Assembly: GCA_964469555.1 (NCBI GenBank)
Contig: CAYYAQ010000016.1
Span: 1 to 52,860, forward strand
From: CAYYAQ01 sp964469555
GTDB lineage: Bacteria > Planctomycetota > UBA1135 > UBA2386
Direction of reading: 5' to 3'
DNA length: 52,860 nt
Made by a program: the position numbers and the translations under genes. The notes beneath the pieces are model-generated. The model saw only the letters and a program-made list of their open reading frames with translations. It did not search any database and was not told the origin of the DNA. This document shows, piece after piece, positions 17,202 through 25,334 of the stretch (position 1 is its first letter; every line of letters starts with the position of its first letter).

Positions 17202-17999
17202 CTACAAGTCGAGCTGAGCCCTGAGCCTGGAAAGGCTCGCCTTCGCGGCAGTGTCGAAATCGGTATTGCCGGACTCGGTGGCGCCAGCCTCGATGATGCT
17301 GCTGAGACCGTACAGCGCTTCCTGCGCTGCTCTTTGGAGATCCGAGGCTCGTTGTTCCAGCGATAGCCCACCATCCTTGACGCGCTCCGTGAGCGGCTTC
17401 AAATACTCGACCGTGCCTAGTTCAAACTCGACGTCCAAAAGCGTCTCGAGTGACAAGCGAAAGCGGAGCAGGTAGACATCGGCCGTCCTGCCCAACTCTC
17501 CGCCGGCGGCGGACAGCTCTTTCAGTAGGTGGACTACGACCTGAACGCGGGTGACGGTGCGGCCCAGCGCGTTCATGCGCCTACCCATCTCCTCACCAGG
17601 GTCAGTGAGGATCCGCGTGGCGTCGTCGAATCGCATGCCGGGGCTATGGATGCCGGTGGGGTCCCTGTTCTCCGGCCACATCAGGTAGACGCAGACTCCG
17701 GCGCTGAGCAACAGCGCCGACAGGGTGCCCGCGGCGGCAGCCTGGCTGAGTCGTCCAAACCACAGGCGCTGGACGTTGCTGCTCCCTGGCACACGCGGAA
17801 GCGGGGCCACGGAGAGCGTGGCCTTCTGCATCACCCGGTCGACGATCCGGTCGATCGTGGGCTGGGGAAGGGGCGGGGCGTCAGCGGTCATGCGCTGATG
17901 CGCCACATCCATGGGCATGTAATCCGGGAGCATCTGGGCGCGCAGGTCGCGCCAGAAATCGTCGAGTTCGGCCTCGGTGGGTTCGGGTTCGGGGCTCAT
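17202..17999 (-). CDS. Membrane protein, probable anti-sigma partner of the adjacent ECF sigma factor
   Basis: The 265-residue protein has a soluble N-terminal part of about 88 residues, one membrane segment (AAAAGTLSALLLSAGVCVYLM, about 88-108) and a C-terminal domain predicted to be helical. Its start overlaps the sigma gene by four bases (ATGA), the classical arrangement of a sigma factor and its membrane-bound antagonist. The N-terminus lacks the HxxxCxxC zinc anti-sigma motif, so if it is an anti-sigma factor it belongs to a non-zinc type. The role is inferred from position and topology alone. It converges on the small secreted protein gene, 11 bp apart. Confidence 0.55.
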   Translation of the reverse strand: MSPEPEPTEAELDDFWRDLRAQMLPDYMPMDVAHQRMTADAPPLPQPTIDRIVDRVMQKATLSVAPLPRVPGSSNVQRLWFGRLSQAAAAGTLSALLLSAGVCVYLMWPENRDPTGIHSPGMRFDDATRILTDPGEEMGRRMNALGRTVTRVQVVVHLLKELSAAGGELGRTADVYLLRFRLSLETLLDVEFELGTVEYLKPLTERVKDGGLSLEQRASDLQRAAQEALYGLSSIIEAGATESGNTDFDTAAKASLSRLRAQLDL

Positions 18000-18691
18000 G
18001 CGGTGCGCTCCGTCTCGTCTTCTTCCTGGTCTCCGCCGAAGTAACCCAGTCGGCGCATCCCGCGCCGCAGGTTCTTCCGCGCACTCGACCGCGAGACGTA
18101 GATCGAGTTCTTGGATGTGTTGAGCATCTGCGCCAGCTCCGCGGCGTTCGCCACGTCCCCGGTCTGCAGATCGGCTTGGATGATCTGGCGTTGCAAGGGG
18201 GGGAGCTTCGCGACGCAGGCGCGCAGGCTCTCCATGTACTCGATCTGCCGGACGCTCGGCTCGGCAGGTTCGTCCATCGCCGTCCCGGAGGCGGAGAGCA
18301 TCGAGGCCGCTCCGTGACCCAGCGCGACCGCCTGGTCGGTGCCCAGGGTGGCGAAGTCCACGTCGTCGAGCACCTTGCCCTTCGGCGGGGTCTCCTCGCG
18401 GATCATGGCCAGCGCGGCGTTGCGGGCGATGATGTAGAACCAGGTTCCGAGCCTGCCACGGTGGGCGGAATAGGTCCGCGCATGGCGCCAGGCGAGGTAG
18501 GCGGCCCGGTTGAGCACTTCGTCGAGTTCGGACGCGTCGAGGACGCTTCCGAGCTCCTGGCGAAGGCTGCTCTTCACTCTTCCTCCGTACTTGTGCAGGA
18601 GTTGCTGCAATCCGGTGGGATCCTGGCTCTTGAGTCGACGTACGATTTCCGCATCCGGATCAATACAGAGATCAGGCTGTTGCGGCATCAT
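17996..18691 (-). CDS. ECF-type RNA polymerase sigma factor
   Basis: The 231-residue protein has sigma region 2 (AYLAWRHARTYSAHRGRLGTW followed by FYIIARNAALAMIREE, about residues 65-103) and region 4 with a helix-turn-helix (LPPLQRQIIQADLQTGDVAN, then AAELAQMLNTSKNSIYVSRS, about residues 160-205). Regions 1 and 3 are missing, as in extracytoplasmic-function factors. A linker of about 50 residues between the two regions is longer than usual. The gene is followed, with a 4-bp overlap, by the probable membrane antagonist, which suggests control by a cell-envelope signal. Two ATGs in tandem start the gene; I take the first. Confidence 0.85.
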   Translation of the reverse strand: MMPQQPDLCIDPDAEIVRRLKSQDPTGLQQLLHKYGGRVKSSLRQELGSVLDASELDEVLNRAAYLAWRHARTYSAHRGRLGTWFYIIARNAALAMIREETPPKGKVLDDVDFATLGTDQAVALGHGAASMLSASGTAMDEPAEPSVRQIEYMESLRACVAKLPPLQRQIIQADLQTGDVANAAELAQMLNTSKNSIYVSRSSARKNLRRGMRRLGYFGGDQEEDETERTA

Positions 18692-19016
18692 GAGGACTGG
18701 GCCTCACCCAAGAATAGTCAGCCGCCTTAACCGAGACCGATTCCCGGTCGGGGATCCACCCGGACCAGGCGGCGCAAGAGATGAAGAGTCAGTAGGTTAG
18801 ACGGAATTGAAATGACCAGGAAAGCGCTCGCTGTGAGGTTGATGCAACCTCGTGGGAGGGTTTCGCGCACAGCATATCACCCCGCTCCAGGAGTCCCAAC
18901 GATTGCGTAATGCCGCACGAATCCACAAAACCTTGCAACTCCCTTCGTGTAGAGTTCTTAGCCCTTTTGGGTAGATTGCCGAAGGCTCCCGGGCCCCGGG
19001 GACCGATTCGACTTCC
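18692..19016. other. 325-bp divergent intergenic region
   Basis: It lies between the divergent starts of the ECF sigma gene and the glycosyltransferase at 19017. I see no gene in it; the short frames on both strands have no recognisable product. A small hairpin, GACCG/CGGTC, sits near 18742-18756, and a GC palindrome (CCCGGGCCCCGGG) lies about 20 bp before the glycosyltransferase start. A TTGCAA at about 18943 could be a -35 element, but there is no good -10 at the right distance. Both promoters should be here, yet I cannot place them with confidence. Confidence 0.4.
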
Positions 19017-20273
19017 GTGAAGGTCCTGTTCCTCAGCCAGCGCGTCCCGTTCCCCCCTGACCGGGGAGATCGCATCACGACCTACCACTTCCTGCGGCAC
19101 TTCCTCGAGCAGGGGGCCTCGATCCGGATCGGTGCCCTGTCAGAAGAGGCTCGGGACGCGAAATCGGTCGAGGCGCTGCGCGGCATGGTCGACTCGGTGT
19201 GCGCCCCGAGCATCCACCCGCTCCGCCAACGCCTCCTCAGCCTGCGCGGCCTGCTCACCGGCGCGCCACTGACGCAGACGTACTTCCACCACCCGGAACT
19301 CGCGCGCACGGTCGACGCGTGGGTGCAGGAAGATCCGCCGGACGTGGTCTACGTGTATTCGTCATCGATGGCGCAGTACGTCGCGCACCATCCCCAGCTG
19401 TTCCGTTTCATGCAGTTCGCCGAGCTGGACTCGGACAAGTGGCGGCAGTTCGCCGCAGTGCGCCGGGGCCCGGCGGCGTGGATCTACCGCCGCGAATTCG
19501 CCCGACTGCTCGAGTTTGAGCGGGACGTGGCGCGCTCCTTCGCGGCGTGCGCCGTCGTGTCGGAAGTCGAGAAGAAGCTCTTCATGGAGCACATCCCGGA
19601 TGTCACGCCGCTTGTCCTTCCAAACGGCGTGGACGTCGATCACTTCCAGACCGCCGGCGACGAGGCGCGGAATCCTCATACCGTGATCTTCACGGGCGTG
19701 ATGAACTACGAGCCGAACGTGAAGGGCGTGCTGTGGTTCGCCGACACCTGTTGGCCGGCGATCCGCCAGCGCGTACCCGACGCCACGTTCCTGATCGTGG
19801 GGAGCCACGCGACAGAGAAGATTCTCGACCTCGGTCGCCACGAGGGCATCCAGGTCCTCGGTCGCGTGCCGGAGATCCCCCCCTACATGGACCAAGCCGC
19901 CGTCGCGGTCGCGCCGCTCAAGCTGGCCCGAGGGGTCCAGAACAAGGTTCTTGAAGCGATGGCCACGGCGCTTCCGGTCGTCGCGTCCTCCCAGGCCGCG
20001 CAGGGACTGGGGCCGGTGGGCAGCGATACGCTCGTTCTCGCCGACCACGAAGACGACGTGGTCGCTGCGATCGTCGATCTCCTCGAGGATCCTCAGCGCG
20101 CGCGTCGCATCGGCGAGAACGCTGCGGCGTTCGTCCGCGAACACTTCCGTTGGGAAAACCAGTACGAACCGTTCGACCGATTGCTCGCAAAGAAGCTCTC
20201 AGAGCCGACCGATGCCCGCCGCGTCACGAGCACCCCGACGATCAACGAAGCTGGAACTCGACCGGGACCTTGA
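19017..20273 (+). CDS. Glycosyltransferase of the exosortase/EPS-associated sugar transferase type
   Basis: The 418-residue GT4-like protein begins with a GTG and MKVLFLSQRVPFPPDRGDRI, a signature start of the sugar transferases (TIGR03087/Stp1 type) found with EpsH/exosortase and exopolysaccharide loci. The N-terminal half has the matching FMQFAELDSDKWRQFA motif. The C-terminal GT-B half has VIFTGVMNYEPNVKGVLWFA and APLKLARGVQNKVLEAMATA, whose Lys/Glu residues bind the nucleotide sugar. No exosortase gene is in the window. The last 32 bp overlap the convergent TonB-like gene. The transferred sugar is unknown. Confidence 0.85.
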   Translation: MKVLFLSQRVPFPPDRGDRITTYHFLRHFLEQGASIRIGALSEEARDAKSVEALRGMVDSVCAPSIHPLRQRLLSLRGLLTGAPLTQTYFHHPELARTVDAWVQEDPPDVVYVYSSSMAQYVAHHPQLFRFMQFAELDSDKWRQFAAVRRGPAAWIYRREFARLLEFERDVARSFAACAVVSEVEKKLFMEHIPDVTPLVLPNGVDVDHFQTAGDEARNPHTVIFTGVMNYEPNVKGVLWFADTCWPAIRQRVPDATFLIVGSHATEKILDLGRHEGIQVLGRVPEIPPYMDQAAVAVAPLKLARGVQNKVLEAMATALPVVASSQAAQGLGPVGSDTLVLADHEDDVVAAIVDLLEDPQRARRIGENAAAFVREHFRWENQYEPFDRLLAKKLSEPTDARRVTSTPTINEAGTRPGP

Positions 20274-20940
20274 TCTTGGCTCCGACCGGAACGCCATCGC
20301 GCTTGGCGGGGGCGTAGCGCCACTTGCAGATCGCCGCAATGGCCGCGCGATCGAGCTGACGGTGTAGCGCGGTCAGGCCAGCGGACTTCAGGATGTCGAC
20401 CTTGCTGACGTGGCCACGGGCATCGACGGTGACCAGCAGGATCACTTCGCCCTGTACGCCGCGGCGACGGGCCTCGGCGGGGTAGACAGGGGGCTTGTTG
20501 TGATCGTCGAGCACGGTGGCTTCGACAAACGAACAGGCGACCGCGGGCACCGCGACTTCCGGCTTCTCCTCGACCACCGTCGGGCGGATGCGGATGAGGA
20601 GCTCGGGACAGGCGCGGAACCGCTGCGGCGCCGAGTACACCGGATCGGGAATATCCCGATCCTCTTCCTCTAGCTCTTCCTCCGCATCCTCATCGGGAGT
20701 CGGCGCGGGCGGAGGAGTGAAGTCGGGTTCGACGAAGTCCGCATCCGTCGTCTCCGGAGGTTGCGCCACGTCCTCGAGGAGTGGAACCTCTTCCGGTACA
20801 GCTCTCTCGGGGTGGGTCGGGATCACAGCGACCTGCGCGGGAGCCTCGGGTTGCGCCAACCACGGATGCACGCCGAGTCCGATCCCTACGACGATGGCGC
20901 CGTGGAGAAGGGTTGCGGTCAGGAGGGATCGTGCCTGCAT
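20242..20940 (-). CDS. TonB-like energy transducer protein
   Basis: TonB proteins transmit the proton-motive force from ExbBD to outer-membrane receptors. The 232-residue product has one N-terminal membrane anchor (LLTATLLHGAIVVGIGLGV), a Pro/Glu-rich periplasmic spacer with PPPAPTPDEDAEEELEEE, and a C-terminal TonB domain: PPVYPAEARRRGVQGEVILL, then VDARGHVSKVDILKSAG and WRYAPAKRDGVPV. I start at the ATG at 20940; an in-frame TTG at 20964 would add eight residues. No exbB/exbD genes are adjacent, so the partner is encoded elsewhere. It overlaps the convergent glycosyltransferase by 32 bp. Confidence 0.82.
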   Translation of the reverse strand: MQARSLLTATLLHGAIVVGIGLGVHPWLAQPEAPAQVAVIPTHPERAVPEEVPLLEDVAQPPETTDADFVEPDFTPPPAPTPDEDAEEELEEEDRDIPDPVYSAPQRFRACPELLIRIRPTVVEEKPEVAVPAVACSFVEATVLDDHNKPPVYPAEARRRGVQGEVILLVTVDARGHVSKVDILKSAGLTALHRQLDRAAIAAICKWRYAPAKRDGVPVGAKIKVPVEFQLR

Positions 20941-21066
20941 CGGGGGGTGGTCCAACCCGAACAACGGATGCGAGCGTCCGAGGTTGAGTGGAATCTGGCC
21001 TTGGCGGAACTACCGCGGACGCGCAACATAGCGGGAATCCGGCATCCGGGCATCCCCCAATCGGCG

Positions 21067-22308
21067 TCAGGCCAGGTCGGCGAGCCGCCTGAGGGTCCGT
21101 GGCCGCCGCAGCCTCGCGACCGCGGCAGCCTGGATCTGGCGGACCCGCTCCGCCGAGATCCCGAGATCCTGGGCGATCTCGGCGAGGGTCTCGGGCTCCG
21201 CGCCGAGCAAGCCGTAGCGACGGTGGAGGATGCCACGTTCCCGCGGCGGGAGGTCGTCGAGAACCTCGGTGAGGCGCGCACCGATGTCGAGATGGTCCGC
21301 GGGCTGTATTTCGAGCCCCCGGGGGTCAGGGAGCCACTGGGCCATGGACTCGTCGCTACCGGGATGGGTGGCGTCGAGACTCACCGAACTCCGCCGCAGC
21401 CGGGTCAGCTCGTCGAGGCGTTCGACCGGGATCTCGAGCTTCTGGGCGATCTCGTCCTGGCGCAGGAGAACGGGACTCTCCTGCTGCAGACGTTGGGCCT
21501 TGCGCAGGGTCTTTTGCACCCACACCGGGATGCGGACGGTCCGCGAAAAGTTGTACAGCGTCTTCAGCACCGCCTGGTGCACCCAGAACTGGGCGTAGGT
21601 CCGGAAGCGGACGTCGCGTCGCCAGTCGAAGCCGTGGATCGCCTGGAACAGGGAGGAGTTGCCCTCCTGGATCAAGTCGACGAAGTCGACGCCGAGGTTC
21701 CGATAGCGGTAGGCGGTGCTGAGAACGAGGTGCAAGCCACCCTCGAGGAACAGGTTGCGCAGCTTGCCCAGATCGGTCAAGGCACCGCGTGCGTAACGGA
21801 AATCGATCGGATCAGCGCCTTGGGAACCGGGTGCGGGCGGAAGATCAGAGAACGACCGCCGCGCGAACTTCGCGATCTCCGCGTCGTCAAAACCAACTTC
21901 GCGGAGGGCCTGCTCGGCACGTCGCCGGAGGAACTCGTGGCGCTTGGCCATGCGGAACTCGGTGGCGCGATCCATCTGCGGGAGTCGGGCGATCTCGGCG
22001 CGGTACTGACGGCTGCCGCTGACCCGGCGAACCCGGCCCGCCGAGCTGGTTTCCGGAATCGAGAGGCGGAGGTCCTCGTCGCGGAAACGGACGAGCAACC
22101 GCTGCACCTCCGGATCGAATGCCTCGACGGAGAGGTCGAGCATCGCGTCGAGTTGCTCGAGGTTCACGACGGACCGGACACACTCCCCCGAAGGGAGTCC
22201 ATCCATTGCTGCGCCAGCCGACCTCTTCACCGCGCTCATGCCGTTCCGTGCGCCCCGCGCACTGTTGCCCCGCTCCGATACGAAAGTGCGGGCCGATGGG
22301 TTCAGCAT
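21067..22308 (-). CDS. Sigma-70 family factor, primary-like (group 1/2) with variant region 2.4
   Basis: The 413-residue protein carries region 1.2, a long stretch before region 2, then region 2.2-2.4 (DFVDLIQEGNSSLFQAIHGF and RFRTYAQFWVHQAVLKTLYN), region 3 (RTVRIPVWVQKTLRKAQ) and region 4.2 (ETLAEIAQDLGISAERVRQI). The usual primary-sigma sequence in region 2.4 is TWWIRQAITRAI; here it reads QFWVHQAVLKTL, so -10 recognition may differ. It is therefore more likely an alternative sigma factor than the housekeeping RpoD. The start is the first ATG; later ATGs at residues 24 and 35 are also possible. It is followed by the TonB-like gene on the same strand. Confidence 0.85.
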   Translation of the reverse strand: MLNPSARTFVSERGNSARGARNGMSAVKRSAGAAMDGLPSGECVRSVVNLEQLDAMLDLSVEAFDPEVQRLLVRFRDEDLRLSIPETSSAGRVRRVSGSRQYRAEIARLPQMDRATEFRMAKRHEFLRRRAEQALREVGFDDAEIAKFARRSFSDLPPAPGSQGADPIDFRYARGALTDLGKLRNLFLEGGLHLVLSTAYRYRNLGVDFVDLIQEGNSSLFQAIHGFDWRRDVRFRTYAQFWVHQAVLKTLYNFSRTVRIPVWVQKTLRKAQRLQQESPVLLRQDEIAQKLEIPVERLDELTRLRRSSVSLDATHPGSDESMAQWLPDPRGLEIQPADHLDIGARLTEVLDDLPPRERGILHRRYGLLGAEPETLAEIAQDLGISAERVRQIQAAAVARLRRPRTLRRLADLA

Positions 22309-22347
22309 TCTGAGGCGAACCGCAATTCCGCGAATTCGCCGCCCGGC

Positions 22348-23400
22348 TTACTTGCGGCGGACCAGAATTATCAGGATCAGGATCACGAGGAGGCCACCAC
22401 CGATGCTCATGTTCCGGATGCTGAAGAGTCCGGGCGCTTCGTCCGTGAATTCGCTGTCGGTGTCCGCATCGCCCTCCTTCGGATCCCCGGAATCGGACTT
22501 TTCCATCACCGCGGCGTCGCCGTTGCGCGTCGGGCTGCCGTTCGGCTTGCTCGCGGATCCAGGATTCGTCTTCTTCTTGGGCTTCGCCTTGGTCTTGCCA
22601 GGCTTCTTCGCGGTGATTCCCTTGCCGTTCTTGGACCGACCGGGGAGCACGACCTTCGCATCGGCAAGCCGTTTGCCGACATCCACGCGACCAACGACCT
22701 CCGCGACAAACGCGCCGACCTTCGCCCCGGTCTTGCCGTTGTGGACCTCGAGGTAGAGCTTGCCCTTGAGGATGATCCTCTTGTTGAGAGCCTTGACCTC
22801 GTCCGAGATCGACAACGGAACGTCGAACAGGATGAAGTCGTCGTAGACCGGCTGGCCCAGGAACTTGCCCGGACGGGTGCCGGCTGGCGCGGTTTGCAGC
22901 ACTGGCACGCCGAAGACGAGGCCGTCGACGGGTTCGAGACTGAGCTTGATGTGGCTCCCTGGGAGCGCGACGTAGTGGCCGCTGAGCAGGGCCATGACCT
23001 TCAGCGCCCCCGACTGTCCCGGCGCCATCCGGCGCGGCTTGGAGTACGCCTCGCAGTGGACCATGCCACCGACGTCGGTGACGGGGTTGTCCGCCGACCC
23101 ACGACGCTTCTCCGCCTCGGCTGCCGTGAGCAGTCGCTCGGAATCCGTGCCGTTCTCGTTGCGGGTGATCTCGACGATCCCGCTTCCCCGCTTCTCGTAT
23201 CGGACCTTGCCGACCTCCGAGCCAGCCTGGCCGGGCGGGGACTGGCCGACGCCAGCCTCGTCGGGCGGGGTCTGGCCGACGCCAGCCTGATCGGGCGGGG
23301 TCTGGCCGGTGCCAGCCTGATCGGGCGGGGGCTGGCCGGTACCAACCGAGGCGAGGGCCAGCACAACGGCGGCCAGAAGAGTTGTTCTAAGCTGTGTCAT
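22348..23400 (-). CDS. Secreted, C-terminally membrane-anchored protein with 10-residue Pro/Gln/Gly repeats
   Basis: The 350-residue product starts at the ATG at 23400 with a signal peptide (MTQLRTTLLAAVVLALASVG). It is followed by four near-identical 10-residue repeats of the form PPDQAGxGQx, an exported domain of about 170 residues with no recognised family, a Lys/Pro-rich low-complexity stretch, and a C-terminal membrane anchor ending in basic residues (GGGLLVILILIILVRRK). The layout recalls a sorting-signal protein, but there is no PEP motif or LPxTG. The acidic and low-complexity linker before the anchor suggests a surface-exposed stalk. Function unknown. Confidence 0.7.
   Translation of the reverse strand: MTQLRTTLLAAVVLALASVGTGQPPPDQAGTGQTPPDQAGVGQTPPDEAGVGQSPPGQAGSEVGKVRYEKRGSGIVEITRNENGTDSERLLTAAEAEKRRGSADNPVTDVGGMVHCEAYSKPRRMAPGQSGALKVMALLSGHYVALPGSHIKLSLEPVDGLVFGVPVLQTAPAGTRPGKFLGQPVYDDFILFDVPLSISDEVKALNKRIILKGKLYLEVHNGKTGAKVGAFVAEVVGRVDVGKRLADAKVVLPGRSKNGKGITAKKPGKTKAKPKKKTNPGSASKPNGSPTRNGDAAVMEKSDSGDPKEGDADTDSEFTDEAPGLFSIRNMSIGGGLLVILILIILVRRK
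23218..23340. repeat. 30-bp tandem repeat, about four copies, inside a coding region
   Basis: A 30-base unit beginning TGGCCGACGCCAGCCTCGTC and ending GGGCGGGGTC is repeated in tandem with a few substitutions. Because the unit is 10 codons long, copy-number changes keep the reading frame. It encodes the PPDQAGxGQx repeats next to the signal peptide of the protein at 22348-23400. The repeats are nearly identical at DNA level, which points to recent expansion. Confidence 0.85.
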
Positions 23401-23589
23401 CGAAGGAATCGGGAAGGAGAACCAACGGGGCGCCCGGCGATCCGGTCGCGACTCAAGGAATCGTATCGCGCAAAGCGCGAAGTCGCCATTCGCACCACCT
23501 GGCAAACGGCTCGGCGCCTTGAAAGCCCCAGGATCGGAACCTACCCTTCCGCCCCCCTACCCGCCCCATCGGCCTGATTCCAGCGATTC

Positions 23590-24648
23590 ATGACTTCCCC
23601 TACCGTTTCCGAGGCTCAAGTCCTCGACGCCTTGCGAACCGTCCAGGACCCCGACCTGCACCGTGACATCGTCAGCCTGAACTTCATCAAGAACCTCTCC
23701 ATCGAGGGCGGCCAGGTGGCGTTCCACGTCGAACTCACCACCCCCGCTTGTCCCGTGAAGGACCAGATGAAGGCCCAAGCCGAATCCGCGGTGAACACCA
23801 TCCCCGGCGTCAGCGGCGTCGCGATCGAGATGACGGCGCGCGTCACGTCGAGCAAACCACTGCTCGGCGACAAGGGCCTGATCCCCGGAGTCAAGAACGT
23901 GATCGCGATCTCGTCGGGCAAGGGCGGGGTCGGCAAGTCGACGGTCGCGGTCAACCTGGCGTGCGCGCTGCAACAGACCGGAGCTCGGGTGGGCATTCTC
24001 GACGGCGACATCTACGGTCCGAACGTGCCGTTGATGCTCGGGCTCAGCGGACAACCAGAGACTTCGAACCAGAAGATCAAGCCGATGGTCGTGAAGGATC
24101 TGCAGGTCATGAGCATCGCGCTGCTGATCGCCGAGGACCAGCCGGTGATCTGGCGCGGTCCGATGTTGCACAGCGCCATCAAGCAGTTTCTCTTCGATGT
24201 CGCGTGGGACAACCTCGACTATCTGGTCGTAGACCTGCCGCCGGGCACCGGTGACGCACAGCTGTCGCTGAGCCAACAGGCACACATCATGGGGTCGATC
24301 ATCGTGACGACCCCGCAAGCGGTGTCAGTGCTCGACGTAAAGAAGGCGATCCGGATGTTCCAGACCGTCAAGGTGCCGATCCTTGGCGTGATCGAGAACA
24401 TGTCGTACTTCACTCCTCCCGGCAGCACGGAGAAGTACGAGATCTTCGGGCGCGGCGGTGGCGAGCAGATCGAAAAGGAGTTCGGCACACCGTTGCTGCA
24501 AAGGCTGCCGATCGAGCTGTCGGTCCGCGAGGGCGGCGACAAGGGCGAACCAGTTGTATGGTCGCATCCCGACAGCCCGGTCGCCGCGGCGTTCCGCGAG
24601 CTCGCGGGCAAGGTCGCAGCGAGAGTGAGCACGGCAAACGCCCAGTAA
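23590..24648 (+). CDS. mrp: Mrp/ApbC-type iron-sulfur cluster carrier ATPase
   Basis: Mrp/ApbC proteins are P-loop ATPases that carry and deliver Fe-S clusters to target apo-proteins. The 352-residue product has an N-terminal DUF59/MIP18-like domain (residues 1-95, with VQDPDLHRDIVSLNFIKNL) and the deviant Walker A SSGKGGVGKSTVAVNLA (about residues 107-123). Switch regions DGDIYGPNVPLMLGL and DLPPGTGDAQLS follow. Usual C-terminal CxxC residues that bind the cluster in Nbp35-like proteins are not evident. The next gene, 4 bp on, encodes a small CxxC protein, and thioredoxin follows, so the three look like one Fe-S/redox unit. Confidence 0.92.
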   Translation: MTSPTVSEAQVLDALRTVQDPDLHRDIVSLNFIKNLSIEGGQVAFHVELTTPACPVKDQMKAQAESAVNTIPGVSGVAIEMTARVTSSKPLLGDKGLIPGVKNVIAISSGKGGVGKSTVAVNLACALQQTGARVGILDGDIYGPNVPLMLGLSGQPETSNQKIKPMVVKDLQVMSIALLIAEDQPVIWRGPMLHSAIKQFLFDVAWDNLDYLVVDLPPGTGDAQLSLSQQAHIMGSIIVTTPQAVSVLDVKKAIRMFQTVKVPILGVIENMSYFTPPGSTEKYEIFGRGGGEQIEKEFGTPLLQRLPIELSVREGGDKGEPVVWSHPDSPVAAAFRELAGKVAARVSTANAQ

Positions 24649-24652
24649 ACAC

Positions 24653-24871
24653 ATGGACAATCCGACCGACGACCGCCAACCGTTCACGAAGGACACGCTG
24701 ATGGGCGACGCCATGGCGCACGCCCCCAACCTGCCGGTCGTGCTGATGCAGTTCCACATCGGTGGTTGCAACATGTGCGGATTCGAAAACGAAGACACGA
24801 TCGCGAAGGTCGCCGTGGACAACGGCGTCCCCGTCGACCGACTCCTCGAAGCCATCAACTCACGACCCTGA
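24653..24871 (+). CDS. Small CxxC redox protein, DUF1858/hybrid-cluster-associated disulfide domain type
   Basis: The 72-residue protein aligns by eye with the 'hybrid cluster protein-associated redox disulfide' domain (DUF1858): FTKDTLMGDAMAHAPNLPVV followed by the GGCNMCG pair (Cys39 and Cys42) and VDRLLEAINSR. Such proteins are thought to carry a redox-active disulfide or a metal. It starts 4 bp after mrp and has the same orientation, and is followed 133 bp later by thioredoxin, which suggests that it works with the Fe-S carrier. The exact role of this family is not established. Confidence 0.65.
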   Translation: MDNPTDDRQPFTKDTLMGDAMAHAPNLPVVLMQFHIGGCNMCGFENEDTIAKVAVDNGVPVDRLLEAINSRP

Positions 24872-25004
24872 GGATGGGCTTGCGACGAGTTCGTCTCGTC
24901 GACGTAGATCCACCCTTCCCGACAGATTTAGCAAACCTCGGGCGGCACAACGCCTGCGACCTGGTTAGAGTTCGCCACTCGAGACCCTCAACCCACCAGT
25001 CATC

Positions 25005-25328
25005 ATGTCGAACGTTGCCAAGCTCACGGACGAAGACTTCGAGACCACGATCCAAAACTCCGAGGTTCCGGTCCTCGTCGATTTCTCCGCGACGTGGTGC
25101 CAGCCCTGCAAGCAGCTGGCGCCGACCATCGACGCCGTCGCCGGCGAGTACGAAACCCGGTTGCGCGTGTTCAACGTCGACGTCGAAGAAGCGCAGGGCA
25201 CCGCGACGCACTTTGGCATCACGGGAGTCCCGACCTGCCTGCTCTTCAAGGAAGGTAAGGAAGTCGACCGCTTCCAGGGCAACCAGGACATCTCCGCCGT
25301 CCGCGAACGCGTCGAGAAGCTGATGTAG
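25005..25328 (+). CDS. trxA: Thioredoxin with a CQPC active site
   Basis: The 107-residue product has the thioredoxin fold: VPVLVDFSATWCQPCKQLAP with the active-site cysteines at 32 and 35, and the cis-proline loop GITGVPTCLLFKEGKE (cis-Pro about 76). The usual site is CGPC; here Gly33 is Gln, which changes the redox potential or partner choice in known variants. Length is normal and there is no signal peptide, so it acts in the cytoplasm. A second-domain cysteine in PTCLLF lies next to the cis-Pro. It stands 133 bp downstream of the small CxxC protein and ends 6 bp from the convergent membrane-protein gene. Confidence 0.93.
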   Translation: MSNVAKLTDEDFETTIQNSEVPVLVDFSATWCQPCKQLAPTIDAVAGEYETRLRVFNVDVEEAQGTATHFGITGVPTCLLFKEGKEVDRFQGNQDISAVRERVEKLM

Positions 25329-25334
25329 AGCACG

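Noticed and set aside
20761..23577. Open frame of more than 900 codons on the plus strand across the sigma factor and stalk protein
   Set aside because: It is exactly antisense to two well-supported genes, has no recognisable domain and a biased composition. Long shadow frames are normal in GC-rich DNA.
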